DNA of 64,000 nucleotides, from NCBI RefSeq assembly GCF_000519205.1, contig NZ_KI912602.1:207127-271126 (forward strand). Reading direction: 5' to 3'. The translations under genes were made by a program, and so were the position numbers. This stretch comes from Amycolatopsis taiwanensis DSM 45107. GTDB taxonomy: Bacteria; Actinomycetota; Actinomycetes; Mycobacteriales; Pseudonocardiaceae. Positions 8,331 to 16,626 of the stretch are shown piece by piece. Positions within the stretch are counted from its first letter, which is position 1. Each line of letters starts with the position of its first letter. Under the pieces are notes generated by a model that worked only from the letters and a program-made list of their open reading frames with translations, was not told where the DNA came from and searched no databases.

Positions 8331-8358
8331 CCCCAGCGAAGACGACCAGGAGAACCGT

Positions 8359-9211
8359 GTGCGGATTTCCGCCACCGCCGACGACACCGCCGCCGTCCTG
8401 GCGCAGATCCACGCCCTGGCCAAGCACGTGCCAGAGTTGCCCGACGACGCGGACCTCGCGCCCGTACTTCCCAGCACGGGCGGGGTCCGTGGGCAGTGGG
8501 TGAATGCCTCCGGGTGCTCGGCGAGGGAGACGGGCGTCGTGCTGTATGCCCATGGCGGGGGTTTCGCGGACACCGAACCCCGGGCAGAGCGGCTCATTGC
8601 CTACCGGTTGTCCACCGCGACGGGGCGGCCCGTGTTCGCGGTGGACTACCGGCTCGTCCCTACCCGGCGGCGATGAACGATGTGGTGGCCGCCTACCGGA
8701 GCCTGCTCGATCAGGGCACGCCGGCGTCCCGGGTGCTGCTGTTCGGTGAGTCGGCGGGAGCCACGCTCGTCCTGCCGGCCCTGCTGACGCTCAAGGAGAG
8801 CGGGGATCGGATGCCGGTGGGGGGCGGTCGGGGTGTCCCCGTTGACCGATCTGACGCTGTCCAGCCCGTCGTTGACCACCAAGGACGGGCTGGACATGAT
8901 CAATCGCGTCGCACCGGAGAAGGTCACCGCCCGCTATCTGGAGGGCGAGGCCGGATCTGGCACGCCAGTCACCGCTGCACGGCGACCTCAGCGGCCCGCC
9001 CGCCCTGCTGCTGATGGCCGGCTCCGCCGAGGTGCTGCTCGACGACGCCCGGCGCTTCGCCGCAGCGGCCACCGTGACGGGAACCGACGTCACCCTCGAC
9101 ATCTACGACGGCATGCCCCACACCTTCCACCTGGCGATGCTGTCCGGTATGCCCCTGACCACAACAGCCACGTTTCTCCGGCGCCTGGCGGACTGGACAC
9201 CGCGCCGATGA
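8359..9211 (+). pseudogene. Alpha/beta hydrolase (HSL-type esterase), frameshifted
   Basis: An esterase of the hormone-sensitive-lipase type can be followed through three reading frames. Frame 1 gives the oxyanion motif YAHGGGF and VFAVDYRLVP up to about 8670. Frame 3 gives AMNDVVAAYRSLL and the nucleophile motif LFGESAGA up to about 8825. Frame 1 again gives SPLTDLTLSSPSL to about 8950. Frame 2 gives LMAGSAEVLLDDARRFA and IYDGMPHTFHL with the catalytic His. At least three indels break it, so it cannot make the full enzyme. It starts at GTG 8359 behind AGGAG and lies downstream of the twin operators, which probably once controlled it. Confidence 0.8.
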
Positions 9212-9337
9212 ACCTGCGCATCACTCCCGGCGAGCCCTGAGGTGCACGCACCCCTACCCCGACGACGACCCGAGCGTCCCGGCAGGCACGAACTCGGCCT
9301 GAGTGGACCTGGCCGGGGATCACACGATTCGGTGGTC

Positions 9338-10035
9338 ATGAGTTCCTTCCCTGCTCGTGACGTGGGGGTCACCATGCCCGCGGTTCATGCCGCCGTGGGG
9401 TGCATTTCCTCGCGCCTCTTCGCACCCTGGATAGCCCCGCAACTCACCCGTCCCTGCCCGGTCGGCCCCGGCGATCTCGTCCTCGATCTCGGTGCCGGTC
9501 AGGGCGCCATCACCGCTTCCGTGGCCGCCACCGGGGCACGGGGTCATCGCCGCGGAGTTCCTCGACCGACTCCCTCGCCGGTTCGACGGACACCGCGACG
9601 TCCGGGTGGTACACGCCGGCTTCCACGCGTTCCCCTTGTCCCGGAAGGAATTCACGGTCACCGCCAGCGTTCCCAAGGAATTCACGGTCACCGCCAGCAT
9701 TCCCTACTCGCTTTCAACGCTCCTGTTCCGACGGCTGTGCGGCTCAGAGCGGACCGCGCCGGCCGGGGCCGCGGTGATCGTCGAATGGGGTTCGCCAGGC
9801 CTCCCCGTGCGATCCCGCACCGCCTCGAAGCGGCGTGGTGGGCGGCCCGGTTCGACGTCCGGTTGCGCTCGCGGGTGCCCGCCCCGTGTTTTCGCCGCCC
9901 CCATGAGTCGATTCCGCGCACCTCACCATCAAGCGGCAGGACCTCGACCGCATCGCCGAAAGTACATTGTGGATGATCGTGAGCGCGGCCCACCGGCGGC
10001 CGGACCTGTCCGCCAAGGCGGCGTTAAGGGAGCGT
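9338..10035 (+). pseudogene. Erm-like 23S rRNA adenine-N6 methyltransferase, frameshifted
   Basis: Remnant of an rRNA adenine dimethylase. Frame 2 carries the SAM-binding GDLVLDLGAGQGAIT (9470-9530). Frame 3 continues with FDGHRDVRVVHAGFHAFPL, then the target-base motif in its SIPYSLSTLLFRRL form (normally NIPY). Frame 2 resumes with AWWAARFDVRLRSRVP. Frame 1 ends with AHLTIKRQDLDRIAESTLWMIVSAAHRR. At least three frame changes are needed, so the gene is dead. Erm enzymes confer macrolide-lincosamide-streptogramin resistance by methylating A2058. Family assignment rests on motif order and could also fit a KsgA-type relative. Confidence 0.75.
9645..9704 (+). repeat. 30-bp tandem duplication inside the erm-like pseudogene
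   Basis: Two adjacent 30-bp units, 9645-9674 and 9675-9704, differ at one base (G/A). Each encodes KEFTVTAS-I/V-P in the surviving frame, so the duplication adds ten codons directly before the NIPY-type catalytic motif. It is in frame and would itself disrupt the active site. Confidence 0.9.
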
Positions 10036-10082
10036 GTGGGCTTGCCCCCAGCCGGGGGTGTTGGGGAACCCCCACAAGGCAG
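10036..10082. repeat. GC-rich intergenic palindromic element, copy 1
   Basis: The GGGCTTGCCCCCAG core, followed by a CGGGGGTGT block and an ACCCCCACAAG block, closely matches 56927-56966. Each copy can fold into one or two hairpins. It lies just after the erm-like pseudogene, where it could act as a terminator. A shorter relative is the hairpin at 11414-11434. Confidence 0.7.
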
Positions 10083-10232
10083 AGCGTCTGGGCGCGGAAC
10101 GCCAGGAAACAAGGGCCGCAACCCGCGCCCTGAGTTGCGGGCTGCGGGAATCGACGCGGCGCACGCGGCCGGCACCGCGCCTCCGGCCGCGTGGGCGGCC
10201 CTGGCCCGCAGCCTCCTTTAGCACCGGACCGG

Positions 10233-10540
10233 CGCGAGTCCCACACTCCCGTAACGCGAGTCCCACACTCCCGTAACGCGAGTCCCACACTCCCGTAACG
10301 CGAGTCCCACACTCCCGTAACGCGTGTCCCACTGTCCGGTAGACGGGAATGTAGAACTCGCACGACGGGAACGCGGGACTCGCCAAACGGGAAGGTGAGA
10401 CGCGAACGACCGGAACGAGGGACACGCACAACGGGAACGGGGAACTCGCACGACGGGAAGGTGGGACTCGCACGACGGGAAGGTGGGACTCGCGAGACGG
10501 GAAGGTGGGACTCGCGCGACGGGGATGGGCGACTCGCGGG
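10233..10540. repeat. Two-way 22-bp tandem repeat array (5 + 9 units)
   Basis: Fourteen contiguous units of exactly 22 bp. Units 1-4 (10233-10320) are identical, beginning CGCGAGTCCCAC and ending TCCCGTAA; unit 5 (10321-10342) is degenerate. From 10343 nine units run in the opposite orientation (10343-10364, then every 22 bp to 10540), with core ACGGGAAGGTGGGACTCG, the reverse complement of the same motif. The array therefore has an inversion point at 10342/10343 and large-scale hairpin symmetry. It ends 64 bp before the oligoribonuclease start. Reading frames through it are repeat artefacts, because 22 is not a multiple of three. Confidence 0.95.
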
Positions 10541-10604
10541 CTTTCCGGTTTCCGCAACCGGACGTCGACAAACCGTCGGGGGCTCTGCGCGCTAGGGTTT
10601 TCCG

Positions 10605-11213
10605 GTGACCGACCATCTTGTCTGGATCGACTGCGAAATGACGGGGCTCGACCTCGCCAAGGACGCCCTCATCGAAATCGCCGTCCTCGTGACCGACGCC
10701 GACCTCAACATCCTCGGCGACGGCCTCGACCTCGTCATCCACGCCGACGACGACGTGCTCGCCACCATGCCCGACGTGGTCCGCGACATGCACGCCCGGT
10801 CCGGACTCACCGAGGAAGTCCGCCGCTCGGACATCACCCTCCAGGAAGCCGAACGGCAAGTCCTCGACTACGTGCGCCAACACATACCCGAGCCGGGCAG
10901 CGCCCCCCTCGCCGGCAACTCCATCGCCACCGACCGCGGCTTCATCGCCCGCGACATGCCCGCCCTCGACGCGCACCTGCACTACCGCATGGTCGACGTC
11001 TCCTCCGTCAAGGAACTCGTCCGGCGCTGGTACCCGCGCGCCTACTACGCCAAGCCCGAGAAGGGCCTCGCCCACCGCGCACTCGCCGACATCAAGGAGT
11101 CCATCAGCGAACTCGACTACTACCGCCGTACCACCTTCGTCCCCCAGCCCGGACCCACCAGCGAGGCAGCCCGCGCGGCCGCGGCCGAAGTGCGATCACG
11201 CCACGGTGCATAA
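10605..11213 (+). CDS. orn: Oligoribonuclease (DEDDh 3'-5' exonuclease)
   Basis: 202 residues, normal for Orn (180-215). It degrades two- to five-base RNAs (nanoRNA, including pGpG) to mononucleotides in the cytoplasm. The active-site set is complete: WIDCEMTGLD (D, E near residue 9-11), SIATDRGF (D near residue 108) and HRALADIKES (H and D near residues 158-163). The LVWIDCEMTGL signature is unmistakable. The start is GTG at 10605, right after the 22-bp repeat array. A tRNA-His gene follows 65 bp later on the same strand, an arrangement common in actinobacteria. Confidence 0.96.
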   Translation: MTDHLVWIDCEMTGLDLAKDALIEIAVLVTDADLNILGDGLDLVIHADDDVLATMPDVVRDMHARSGLTEEVRRSDITLQEAERQVLDYVRQHIPEPGSAPLAGNSIATDRGFIARDMPALDAHLHYRMVDVSSVKELVRRWYPRAYYAKPEKGLAHRALADIKESISELDYYRRTTFVPQPGPTSEAARAAAAEVRSRHGA

Positions 11214-11278
11214 CCCCTTTCCGGTCCCCGCGAACGACGCGCTACGATATGCGAGCCGAGGTCGACCAGACCTCGCAC

Positions 11279-11355
11279 GGTGGGTGTAGCTCAGTCGGTA
11301 GAGCACCTGGTTGTGGTCCAGGATGTCGCGGGTTCGAATCCCGTCACTCACCCCA
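11279..11355 (+). tRNA. tRNA-His (anticodon GTG), CCA encoded
   Basis: Full cloverleaf. The acceptor stem GTGGGTG (11280-11286) pairs with CACTCAC (11345-11351); the D-arm is GCTCAGTCGGTAGAGC; the anticodon stem CCTGG/CCAGG frames TTGTGGT with anticodon GTG at 11313-11315; the T-arm is GCGGGTTCGAATCCCGT. An extra G at 11279 facing C73 at 11352 is the G-1:C73 identity pair of tRNA-His. CCA is encoded at 11353-11355. Confidence 0.97.
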
Positions 11356-11413
11356 CGGCGAGCCCTGTTCGCGCCTGTTGGGGGCTTCCCGATTGGTGGG
11401 GTTCGTCCTTGTG

Positions 11414-11434
11414 TTGGGGGGCCGAGCCCCCCAA
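11414..11434. terminator. GC-rich hairpin after tRNA-His
   Basis: Nine-bp stem TTGGGGGGC/GCCCCCCAA with a CGA loop, 59 bp after the tRNA. It is related in sequence to the GGGGGC-GGA-GCCCCC hairpin of the 56927-56966 element, so it may be a terminator built from a dispersed palindrome. Confidence 0.65.
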
Positions 11435-11466
11435 ACCCCCCGCGGTGCGAGCTCCTCACCTTGGCG

Positions 11467-11650
11467 GGCGCTGGTGGCGTTGGGTGGGGACCAGCGTGAG
11501 GTGACATGCTGCGGGAAGCCCCTCTAGCCGGCGCTGGTCGCGTTGGGCGGGGACCAGCATGAGTTGAGATACTGCGGGAGCCCCTCTGGTTGGCGCTGGC
11601 GGGGTGGAGTGGGACCAGCATGAGGTGACATGCTGCGGGAGCCTCTGGCC
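11467..11650. repeat. Three-copy ~62-bp tandem repeat
   Basis: Three imperfect units, 11467-11529 (63 bp), 11530-11591 (62 bp) and 11592-11650 (59 bp), each starting GGCGCTGG and containing GGGACCAGC(G/A)TGAG and CTGCGGGA. A fourth unit starts as GGTGTTGTGG and decays. The array lies between tRNA-His and the pentapeptide-repeat gene. Reading frames through it on the minus strand are repeat artefacts. Confidence 0.85.
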
Positions 11651-11716
11651 GGTGTTGTGGGCATACTCGTGTGTGGTGACGTGGAGTGGCCAGCTAGCGC
11701 GGGTGGGCGCAGGTGC

Positions 11717-12523
11717 ATGATCGAAGGGGTGCTTGTGAGGGCATTGCGGGGGGCGTGTGGGGAGTGCGTGGGGTTGTGTTGTGTGGGGCCGGGGTTTGTG
11801 AAGTCGGCGGACTTTCCGATCAACAAGGCGGCGGGAGAGCCTTGCCGGCATCTGCGGGATGACTTTCGGTGTGGGATCCATGACCAACTCCGCCCCCGCG
11901 GGTTCGTGGGGTGCACGGTTTACGACTGCTTCGGGGCGGGACAGCGGGTTTCGCAGGAGATGTTTCCGGGGCGGGACTGGCGTGAGGGGCCGGATACTGC
12001 CCAAGCGATGTTCGCGGTGTTCAACGTCGTTCGCGAGCTTCACGAGTTGCTCTGGTATCTCCGTGAGGCGGTCGAGTTGGAAGCGGGGCGCGGCTTGCGG
12101 GCGGAACTCCTCGCCGCCCGCGAGAAGACCGAACGGCTCGCCGACTCCGACGCCGAGACCCTGCGCGGGCTGGACGTGACGCCACACTGGCAGGAAACCA
12201 ACGCCCTACTGATCCGCGTCAGCGAAGCGGTACGCGGCAAAGGCCGCAACCTCCGCGGCGCCGACCTCATGGGCAAGCACTTCCGAGGCGCCGACCTGCG
12301 GCGGGCCAACCTGCGCGGCGCGTACCTGATCGGTGCCGACCTGCGCGGCGCCGACCTCGGCCTGGCCGACCTCATCGGCGCCGACCTGCGCGGTGCCGAT
12401 CTCCGCGGCGCCGACCTCGGCACCGCCCTCTTCGTCACCCAACCGCAGCTCGACGCCGCCAAGGGCGACTCGTCCACCACACTGTCCCGTTGGCTGACCC
12501 CACCCGCCCACTGGGCCGCCTGA
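11717..12523 (+). CDS. Pentapeptide-repeat protein with Cys-rich N-terminal module
   Basis: 268 residues. The first 70 hold eight Cys, including ACGECVGLCC, PCRH, FRCG and VGCTVYDCFG, a spacing that suggests a bound metal or Fe-S centre. A helical linker follows (about 80-165). The C-terminal part has more than ten pentapeptides of the A(D/N)LRG type (GADLRGADLG, GADLIGADL), which form a quadrilateral beta-helix. The function of the combination is not established. The start is placed at ATG 11717, because the upstream extension to 11630 runs into the tandem repeats. The 3' GC bias rises sharply in the repeat region, which suggests a composite gene. Confidence 0.8.
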   Translation: MIEGVLVRALRGACGECVGLCCVGPGFVKSADFPINKAAGEPCRHLRDDFRCGIHDQLRPRGFVGCTVYDCFGAGQRVSQEMFPGRDWREGPDTAQAMFAVFNVVRELHELLWYLREAVELEAGRGLRAELLAAREKTERLADSDAETLRGLDVTPHWQETNALLIRVSEAVRGKGRNLRGADLMGKHFRGADLRRANLRGAYLIGADLRGADLGLADLIGADLRGADLRGADLGTALFVTQPQLDAAKGDSSTTLSRWLTPPAHWAA

Positions 12524-12561
12524 CCACGAAACCGCCGGGTTGACGCTTACGGGGTTACCGT

Positions 12562-13344
12562 GTGGAAGTGATCCCCGTCCACGATGTGAACCCGCTACGC
12601 CGCACACCGTGGGTCACCTACGCGCTGATCGCGGCGAACGTCGTCGTCTTCCTGTCGATGCCGAGCGCCGCGCGCACCCTGGCCGGGCAAACCAACCTCG
12701 CCGAGCTCTGCCAGCTCCAGGCGTTCGTCGAACGATGGGGCGCGGTACCCGTCGAACTGCTGCGCGACCAGGTGCCGGCGCTCGTCCCCACCGGAGGCAC
12801 CGGCGTCGGCCCGCAGGGCCCGGGCTGCCTCATCGGGCCGCCCGCCTACCACAAGTCGCCCCCGCTGTCCGTGCTGACCTCGATGTTCCTGCACAGCAGC
12901 TGGGCCCACCTGCTCGGCAACATGCTGTTCCTGGCGATCTTCGGCAACAACGTCGAAGACCGGCTCGGGCGGATCCGCTTCCTGCTGTTCTACCTCGTCT
13001 GCGGCTACGCGGCGGCCTACGGCTTCGCGCTGACCAGCCCTGGCGCCACCGAGCCGCTGATCGGCGCCTCCGGCGCCATCGCGGGCGTGCTCGGCGCCTA
13101 CATCGTGATCTACCCGAAAGCGCGGGTCTGGGGGCTCATCCCCATCCTGTTCTTCATCCCGCTGCGCGTGCCCGCCTGGCTCATGCTCGGCATGTGGTTC
13201 ATCCTCCAGGCGTTCTACGCCACCGGCTACGGCACCGCGGCGGCGGGCTCGGTCGCCTACGCCGCGCACGTGATCGGCTTCGTGCTCGGGGCGCTGCTCG
13301 GCTTCACCGCGCGCCGCCGCCGGCCACATCCCCGAACCTTCTGA
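12562..13344 (+). CDS. Rhomboid-family intramembrane serine protease
   Basis: 260 residues with six to seven hydrophobic segments. The rhomboid signature is present: HSSWAHLLGNMLFLAIFG (the HxxxN motif), GASGAIAGVLGAYIV with the catalytic Ser near residue 173, and AAHVIGFVLGALLG with the catalytic His near residue 234. It should cleave single-pass membrane proteins within the bilayer; the substrate is unknown. The start is GTG at 12562, read as MEVIPVHDVNPLRRTPWVTY. It is 38 bp after the pentapeptide-repeat gene and possibly co-transcribed with it. Confidence 0.92.
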   Translation: MEVIPVHDVNPLRRTPWVTYALIAANVVVFLSMPSAARTLAGQTNLAELCQLQAFVERWGAVPVELLRDQVPALVPTGGTGVGPQGPGCLIGPPAYHKSPPLSVLTSMFLHSSWAHLLGNMLFLAIFGNNVEDRLGRIRFLLFYLVCGYAAAYGFALTSPGATEPLIGASGAIAGVLGAYIVIYPKARVWGLIPILFFIPLRVPAWLMLGMWFILQAFYATGYGTAAAGSVAYAAHVIGFVLGALLGFTARRRRPHPRTF

Positions 13345-14385
13345 TCACACCGCACGTTGTAACAGAGGAGATCACTCGGCGGCCACGCGGGAAGCGGTGC
13401 CGAGATGGGCCGCTCTACGGCGCGAGCAAGGAGCACTCGCATCCCTGGTCGTCTCCCAACCGTCTCCCGGACGGCTGGCCGCAACTTGACACAGTCAACG
13501 TGATCGACGCCATAGTGGAAGATCCTGAAGCCGCTTGCGCGCCTTTCACCACCCCTCACATCGGACTGAGCCCAGGCCGCGGAAAGTACCCGGATGACCC
13601 CGCTCAGCGACCGTGGAAGACCGTGATCGACCTCGTCACCAGCACCAGCAGGCCTCGCGGCGGCGCGGGCAGGGACGGCCCGGCATCATCTTGACCCGGT
13701 GTATCCGGGCCGATCTTCGGCCCGATCTCCAGCGAGCAGAATCGGCGTCGCCGGCCCCGGCGCCCGGACTTCCGCGAGCTTCAACGTATTCAAGATCATC
13801 GAGTGGTGGTATCCCGCGGACGTTTGTGTCAACATGGTCAACGGTCATCACCCGGTGCGCCAGGAGGCCGGACGGCGATTGGTCATATGGGAGACACATT
13901 GGACGTCGCAGCACGAACCGGTGGGGAACGGTCCAACTCTGTCCATTATGGACCTACCTGGTCAATTTCGCGACCAGGCCGGACCAAGGTGACCATCGAC
14001 CGCGGCCGCGGCCGGACGGGCTTGATCACCTGACGAAAACCGTAATCATCGACGGTTGTCGCACGCCAGCGGCGCGATGAGGCCATCCAATACGGGTCTC
14101 CGGTTTTGGCCTGCCCAAAATCCCCCACTTCGGCAACGGCCGCCAGAACTCCCATGGTTTACCGGAAAGCACGGCCGGGCCTGCCTGGCGACCATCACCA
14201 GAAGCAAGGGCGAATGAACGAGAAGGACGGCTTAGTGCAGGATCTCACGTCGACACCCCGCAAGCACCCTCATTCTGGTAGGACCGTTGAATTCATCGAC
14301 CGTTGAAAGATTTGCCGCCCTGCTGAGGCTCAGGAGCTCGCGGAGCGGCGAGACCACCGAACAGGACCCAGCCGGGAGGAATGGA
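13345..14385. other. 1.04-kb stretch with no confident gene
   Basis: No ORF here combines a start, a ribosome-binding site and third-position bias. A 97-codon plus-strand frame (13699-13992) contains VFKIIEWWYPADVCVNMVNG but matches no family I know. A TTGACACAGTCAA palindrome lies at 13487-13499. A 30-codon ORF at 14214-14306, beginning MNEKDGLVQDLTS, precedes the acyl-CoA dehydrogenase by 79 bp and could be a leader peptide, at low confidence. Confidence 0.5.
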
Positions 14386-15990
14386 ATGGGCGCGGAAGCC
14401 GCTGGACAGGTTCTTGCCCCGCCGAAAGCAACGAACGGCGTGCCCGAGCTGGCCCCGGCGTCGGATTCGGCGGCACGGATGCTGCGCTTTCTGCGTCAGT
14501 ACGCGCGAGAGTTCCTGAACACGCGGTTGATGGACGAGCGTCGCGCGTTGCCGCCCGCGCTGGTGTCAGACTTCGCCGAGGCGGGCTTGTTCGGCATGGT
14601 AGTGCCCAAGCAGTACCAGGGCCAGGAATTGTCGAGCGTCGACATGACCCGGGTGTTCATACAGCTTGGGGCCATCGACGCCAACCTCGCAATATTGTGC
14701 GCGGTGCACAACACGTTGGGCACCCTGCCGATCGCGCTCTTCGCGAATGACGAGGTCAAGCGCAACGTGGTGCCACGCGCCGCCAGAGGCCAGATACTGA
14801 CCACGAGCGCGATCAGTGAAGCCGGCATCGGTACCCACGTCAGGGGACTCACCACCCACGCGACGAAGCACGCGGACGGCAGCTACACGATCAACGGCAG
14901 CAAAAAATGGATCTCCTTGGGCGGAGACGCGCGGTATGTGAATGTATTCGCGAAAGTTCAAGACGAACGTGGCAAGGCTCTGGGCATCACGGCTTTGCTG
15001 GTCGACAACCGCACTCCTGGCTTCAACATCGGCCCGGAAATGCTGACCCTGGGCCTGCGCGCGGTCCCTCAGTACGACCTCACCTTCACCGACCTGCGGG
15101 TGCCCCCGTCAGCGCTGCTGGGGGTCGAGGGAGAGGGATTCTCCGTGTGCAAGGCGGCATTCATGGCCGGCCGAGTAGTGCTCGCCGCTACCTCGATGGG
15201 CGCGGCGATGCGCTCCTTGGAGGTGGCCCAGCGGTTCGCCACGCGGCGTGAGGTCGCCACCGGCCGGTTGTCCGAGAATGGCCGGATCCGGCAGATATTC
15301 GCCGACGCCGGGGCCGCGATCCAGGCGATAGAGACCTTGGTTTTCCGTATCGGGACGTGGCGTGACGCCGGCCAGGTCGTCCCCGACGCCTGGTATTTCT
15401 GCGCGAAGATATTGGGCTGCGAACTCGCTTGGCGGACCGTGGACACGGCCCTCCAGATGCTGGCCGCTCGGGGCTTTCTCGACACCAACATCGTCGGCCA
15501 GCATTTCCGCGATTATCGTTTGTTCCGAATCTTCGAAGGCTCCACGGAGGCGATCACGGTCTACCTGGGAGCCATAATGGCCAGAAACCCCGAGGCGTTC
15601 GCCGCGATGGTCTACGAGCGAACCTCGGCTCCACAGGTGCTCGACCTCGTCGACCAGGTCACGCAGATCATGGCCAAACGCGCCGGTGACACCGCCGGGC
15701 GGCACGTCCACGCCGCTGTCGTCGGAGAACTCGTTTGCTGGACCTTGATGGCCGCGGTGACCAGCGGCATCGCCAACAACTCCGCGATGCACGCTTACAC
15801 GGCCTCGTGGGTTGAACGCCAATTGCGTGACCGTCTGCGTAGCGCACACCAGGACCTCTACATAGGTGATTTGCCTACAACAGAGGAGTTCGCCGACCAT
15901 ATCGCGGGCTACCGCGGGATGATCGGTGACATCGACCAGAAGCGCTGGCCTGGTGAGGAGTGGCGAGTCGACCCGCTACTACGCCGGTGA
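14386..15990 (+). CDS. Acyl-CoA dehydrogenase family flavoprotein
   Basis: 534 residues from ATG 14386, which follows GGGAGGA with 5-6 bp spacing; an upstream TTG at 14287 is possible but lacks a site. Typical acyl-CoA dehydrogenases are about 380-400 residues, so the roughly 110-residue C-terminal extension (from about residue 420) is unusual. Seen: TTSAISEAGIGTHV (FAD and substrate loop), GSKKWISLG, the ALLGVEGEGF turn and the C-terminal IFEGSTEAITVYLG that carries FAD contacts. The base glutamate is likely E in FEGSTE. It catalyses alpha,beta-desaturation of an acyl thioester; the substrate is unknown. It stands alone between a gene-poor gap and a strong terminator. Confidence 0.85.
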   Translation: MGAEAAGQVLAPPKATNGVPELAPASDSAARMLRFLRQYAREFLNTRLMDERRALPPALVSDFAEAGLFGMVVPKQYQGQELSSVDMTRVFIQLGAIDANLAILCAVHNTLGTLPIALFANDEVKRNVVPRAARGQILTTSAISEAGIGTHVRGLTTHATKHADGSYTINGSKKWISLGGDARYVNVFAKVQDERGKALGITALLVDNRTPGFNIGPEMLTLGLRAVPQYDLTFTDLRVPPSALLGVEGEGFSVCKAAFMAGRVVLAATSMGAAMRSLEVAQRFATRREVATGRLSENGRIRQIFADAGAAIQAIETLVFRIGTWRDAGQVVPDAWYFCAKILGCELAWRTVDTALQMLAARGFLDTNIVGQHFRDYRLFRIFEGSTEAITVYLGAIMARNPEAFAAMVYERTSAPQVLDLVDQVTQIMAKRAGDTAGRHVHAAVVGELVCWTLMAAVTSGIANNSAMHAYTASWVERQLRDRLRSAHQDLYIGDLPTTEEFADHIAGYRGMIGDIDQKRWPGEEWRVDPLLRR

Positions 15991-15996
15991 AGACAA

Positions 15997-16040
15997 GGCG
16001 GTGCCCCGGGCAATAGAACAGGACTGCCCGGGGCACCGCC
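15997..16040 (+). terminator. Strong hairpin terminator
   Basis: Perfect 16-bp stem GGCGGTGCCCCGGGCA/TGCCCGGGGCACCGCC with a 12-base loop, 6 bp after the acyl-CoA dehydrogenase stop. It lies between convergent genes and may act in both directions. Confidence 0.85.
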
Positions 16041-16051
16041 CCATACTGGGT

Positions 16052-16065
16052 TGAAAGCGCTTTCA
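16052..16065. promoter_or_regulatory. Perfect 14-bp palindrome TGAAAGCGCTTTCA
   Basis: The sequence is an exact palindrome with the central CG of LacI/CcpA-family operators, and it matches the cre-type consensus. It overlaps the stop codon of the GAF gene, between convergent transcription units, which is an odd place for an operator. No LacI-type gene is nearby; the only one in the window is at 42773. Confidence 0.5.
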
Positions 16066-16623
16066 CTGCTCGCGTCGATTGATCAGTTCCATCAGTTCGG
16101 CGGCCAGTGTCTTGATCGTGGACAGGCCGGGGCGGCCCCACGGGCGAGGTTCGGCGTCGACGACGCACACCGTGCCCAGGGTCGTGCCGGTCCGGTCGAT
16201 CAGCGGAGCGCCCATGTAGGACCGGACACCCATTTGGTCGACGAACGGATTACCCGCGAACCGCGGGTAATCGCAGACGTCGTCGAGCACCAGAGCCTTG
16301 CGACGGACCACAACGTGCGGGCAGAAACCGTACTCCGGAGTCCACTCCCGGGAAAGTTCCGGCTGCACGGCCGCCTGCAGTGCCGCCGAAGTCTGCGAAC
16401 TGGTGGGCGTGTAGAGCCCGCTGAGGTACTGTCCGCGGTCACCGACGAAGTTGACCATCGCATACGGCGTCTTGGTGATCTGTGCGACTTTGGCGGCGAA
16501 CTCGTCGAACTCCTGAACCGGCTGATGACCGTCCAGGCCGAGCGCGCGCAGCCGGGTCATTCGCTGGGCCAGTTCGGTGTCGACCGGGGCCGTCAGCAGG
16601 CGGTCGTCCATTGGTTCGGTCAT
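16063..16623 (-). CDS. GAF-domain protein at the end of the conservon
   Basis: 186 residues forming one GAF domain. Family-typical segments are YAMVNFVGDRGQYLSGLY, FCPHVVVRRKALVLDDVCDYPRFAGNP and SYMGAPLIDRTGTTLGTVCVVDAEPRPW. GAF domains bind small ligands or sense redox state; the Cys in GFCPHVVV could serve either role. It starts 3 bp after the CvnD GTPase stop, so it is the fifth gene of the operon. Its job is probably to feed a signal to the GTPase module. Confidence 0.88.
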   Translation of the reverse strand: MTEPMDDRLLTAPVDTELAQRMTRLRALGLDGHQPVQEFDEFAAKVAQITKTPYAMVNFVGDRGQYLSGLYTPTSSQTSAALQAAVQPELSREWTPEYGFCPHVVVRRKALVLDDVCDYPRFAGNPFVDQMGVRSYMGAPLIDRTGTTLGTVCVVDAEPRPWGRPGLSTIKTLAAELMELINRREQ

Positions 16624-16626
16624 CGG

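Noticed and set aside
10233..10540. CRISPR array
   Set aside because: Repeats are contiguous without unique spacers, and no cas gene is present.
10024..10557. Long minus-strand reading frames with repeats such as TRVTGVWDS
   Set aside because: They only translate the 22-bp array. The unit is not a multiple of three, so the peptide rotates frames, and there is no start with a ribosome-binding site.
11456..12187. 243-codon minus-strand frame over the 62-bp repeat and pentapeptide gene
   Set aside because: It is the antisense shadow of the repeat and of the Cys-rich gene, with no family resemblance.
13699..13992. 97-codon ORF with VFKIIEWWYPADVCVNMVNG
   Set aside because: No ribosome-binding site, no known family and inconsistent codon bias; noted only as part of a gene-poor stretch.
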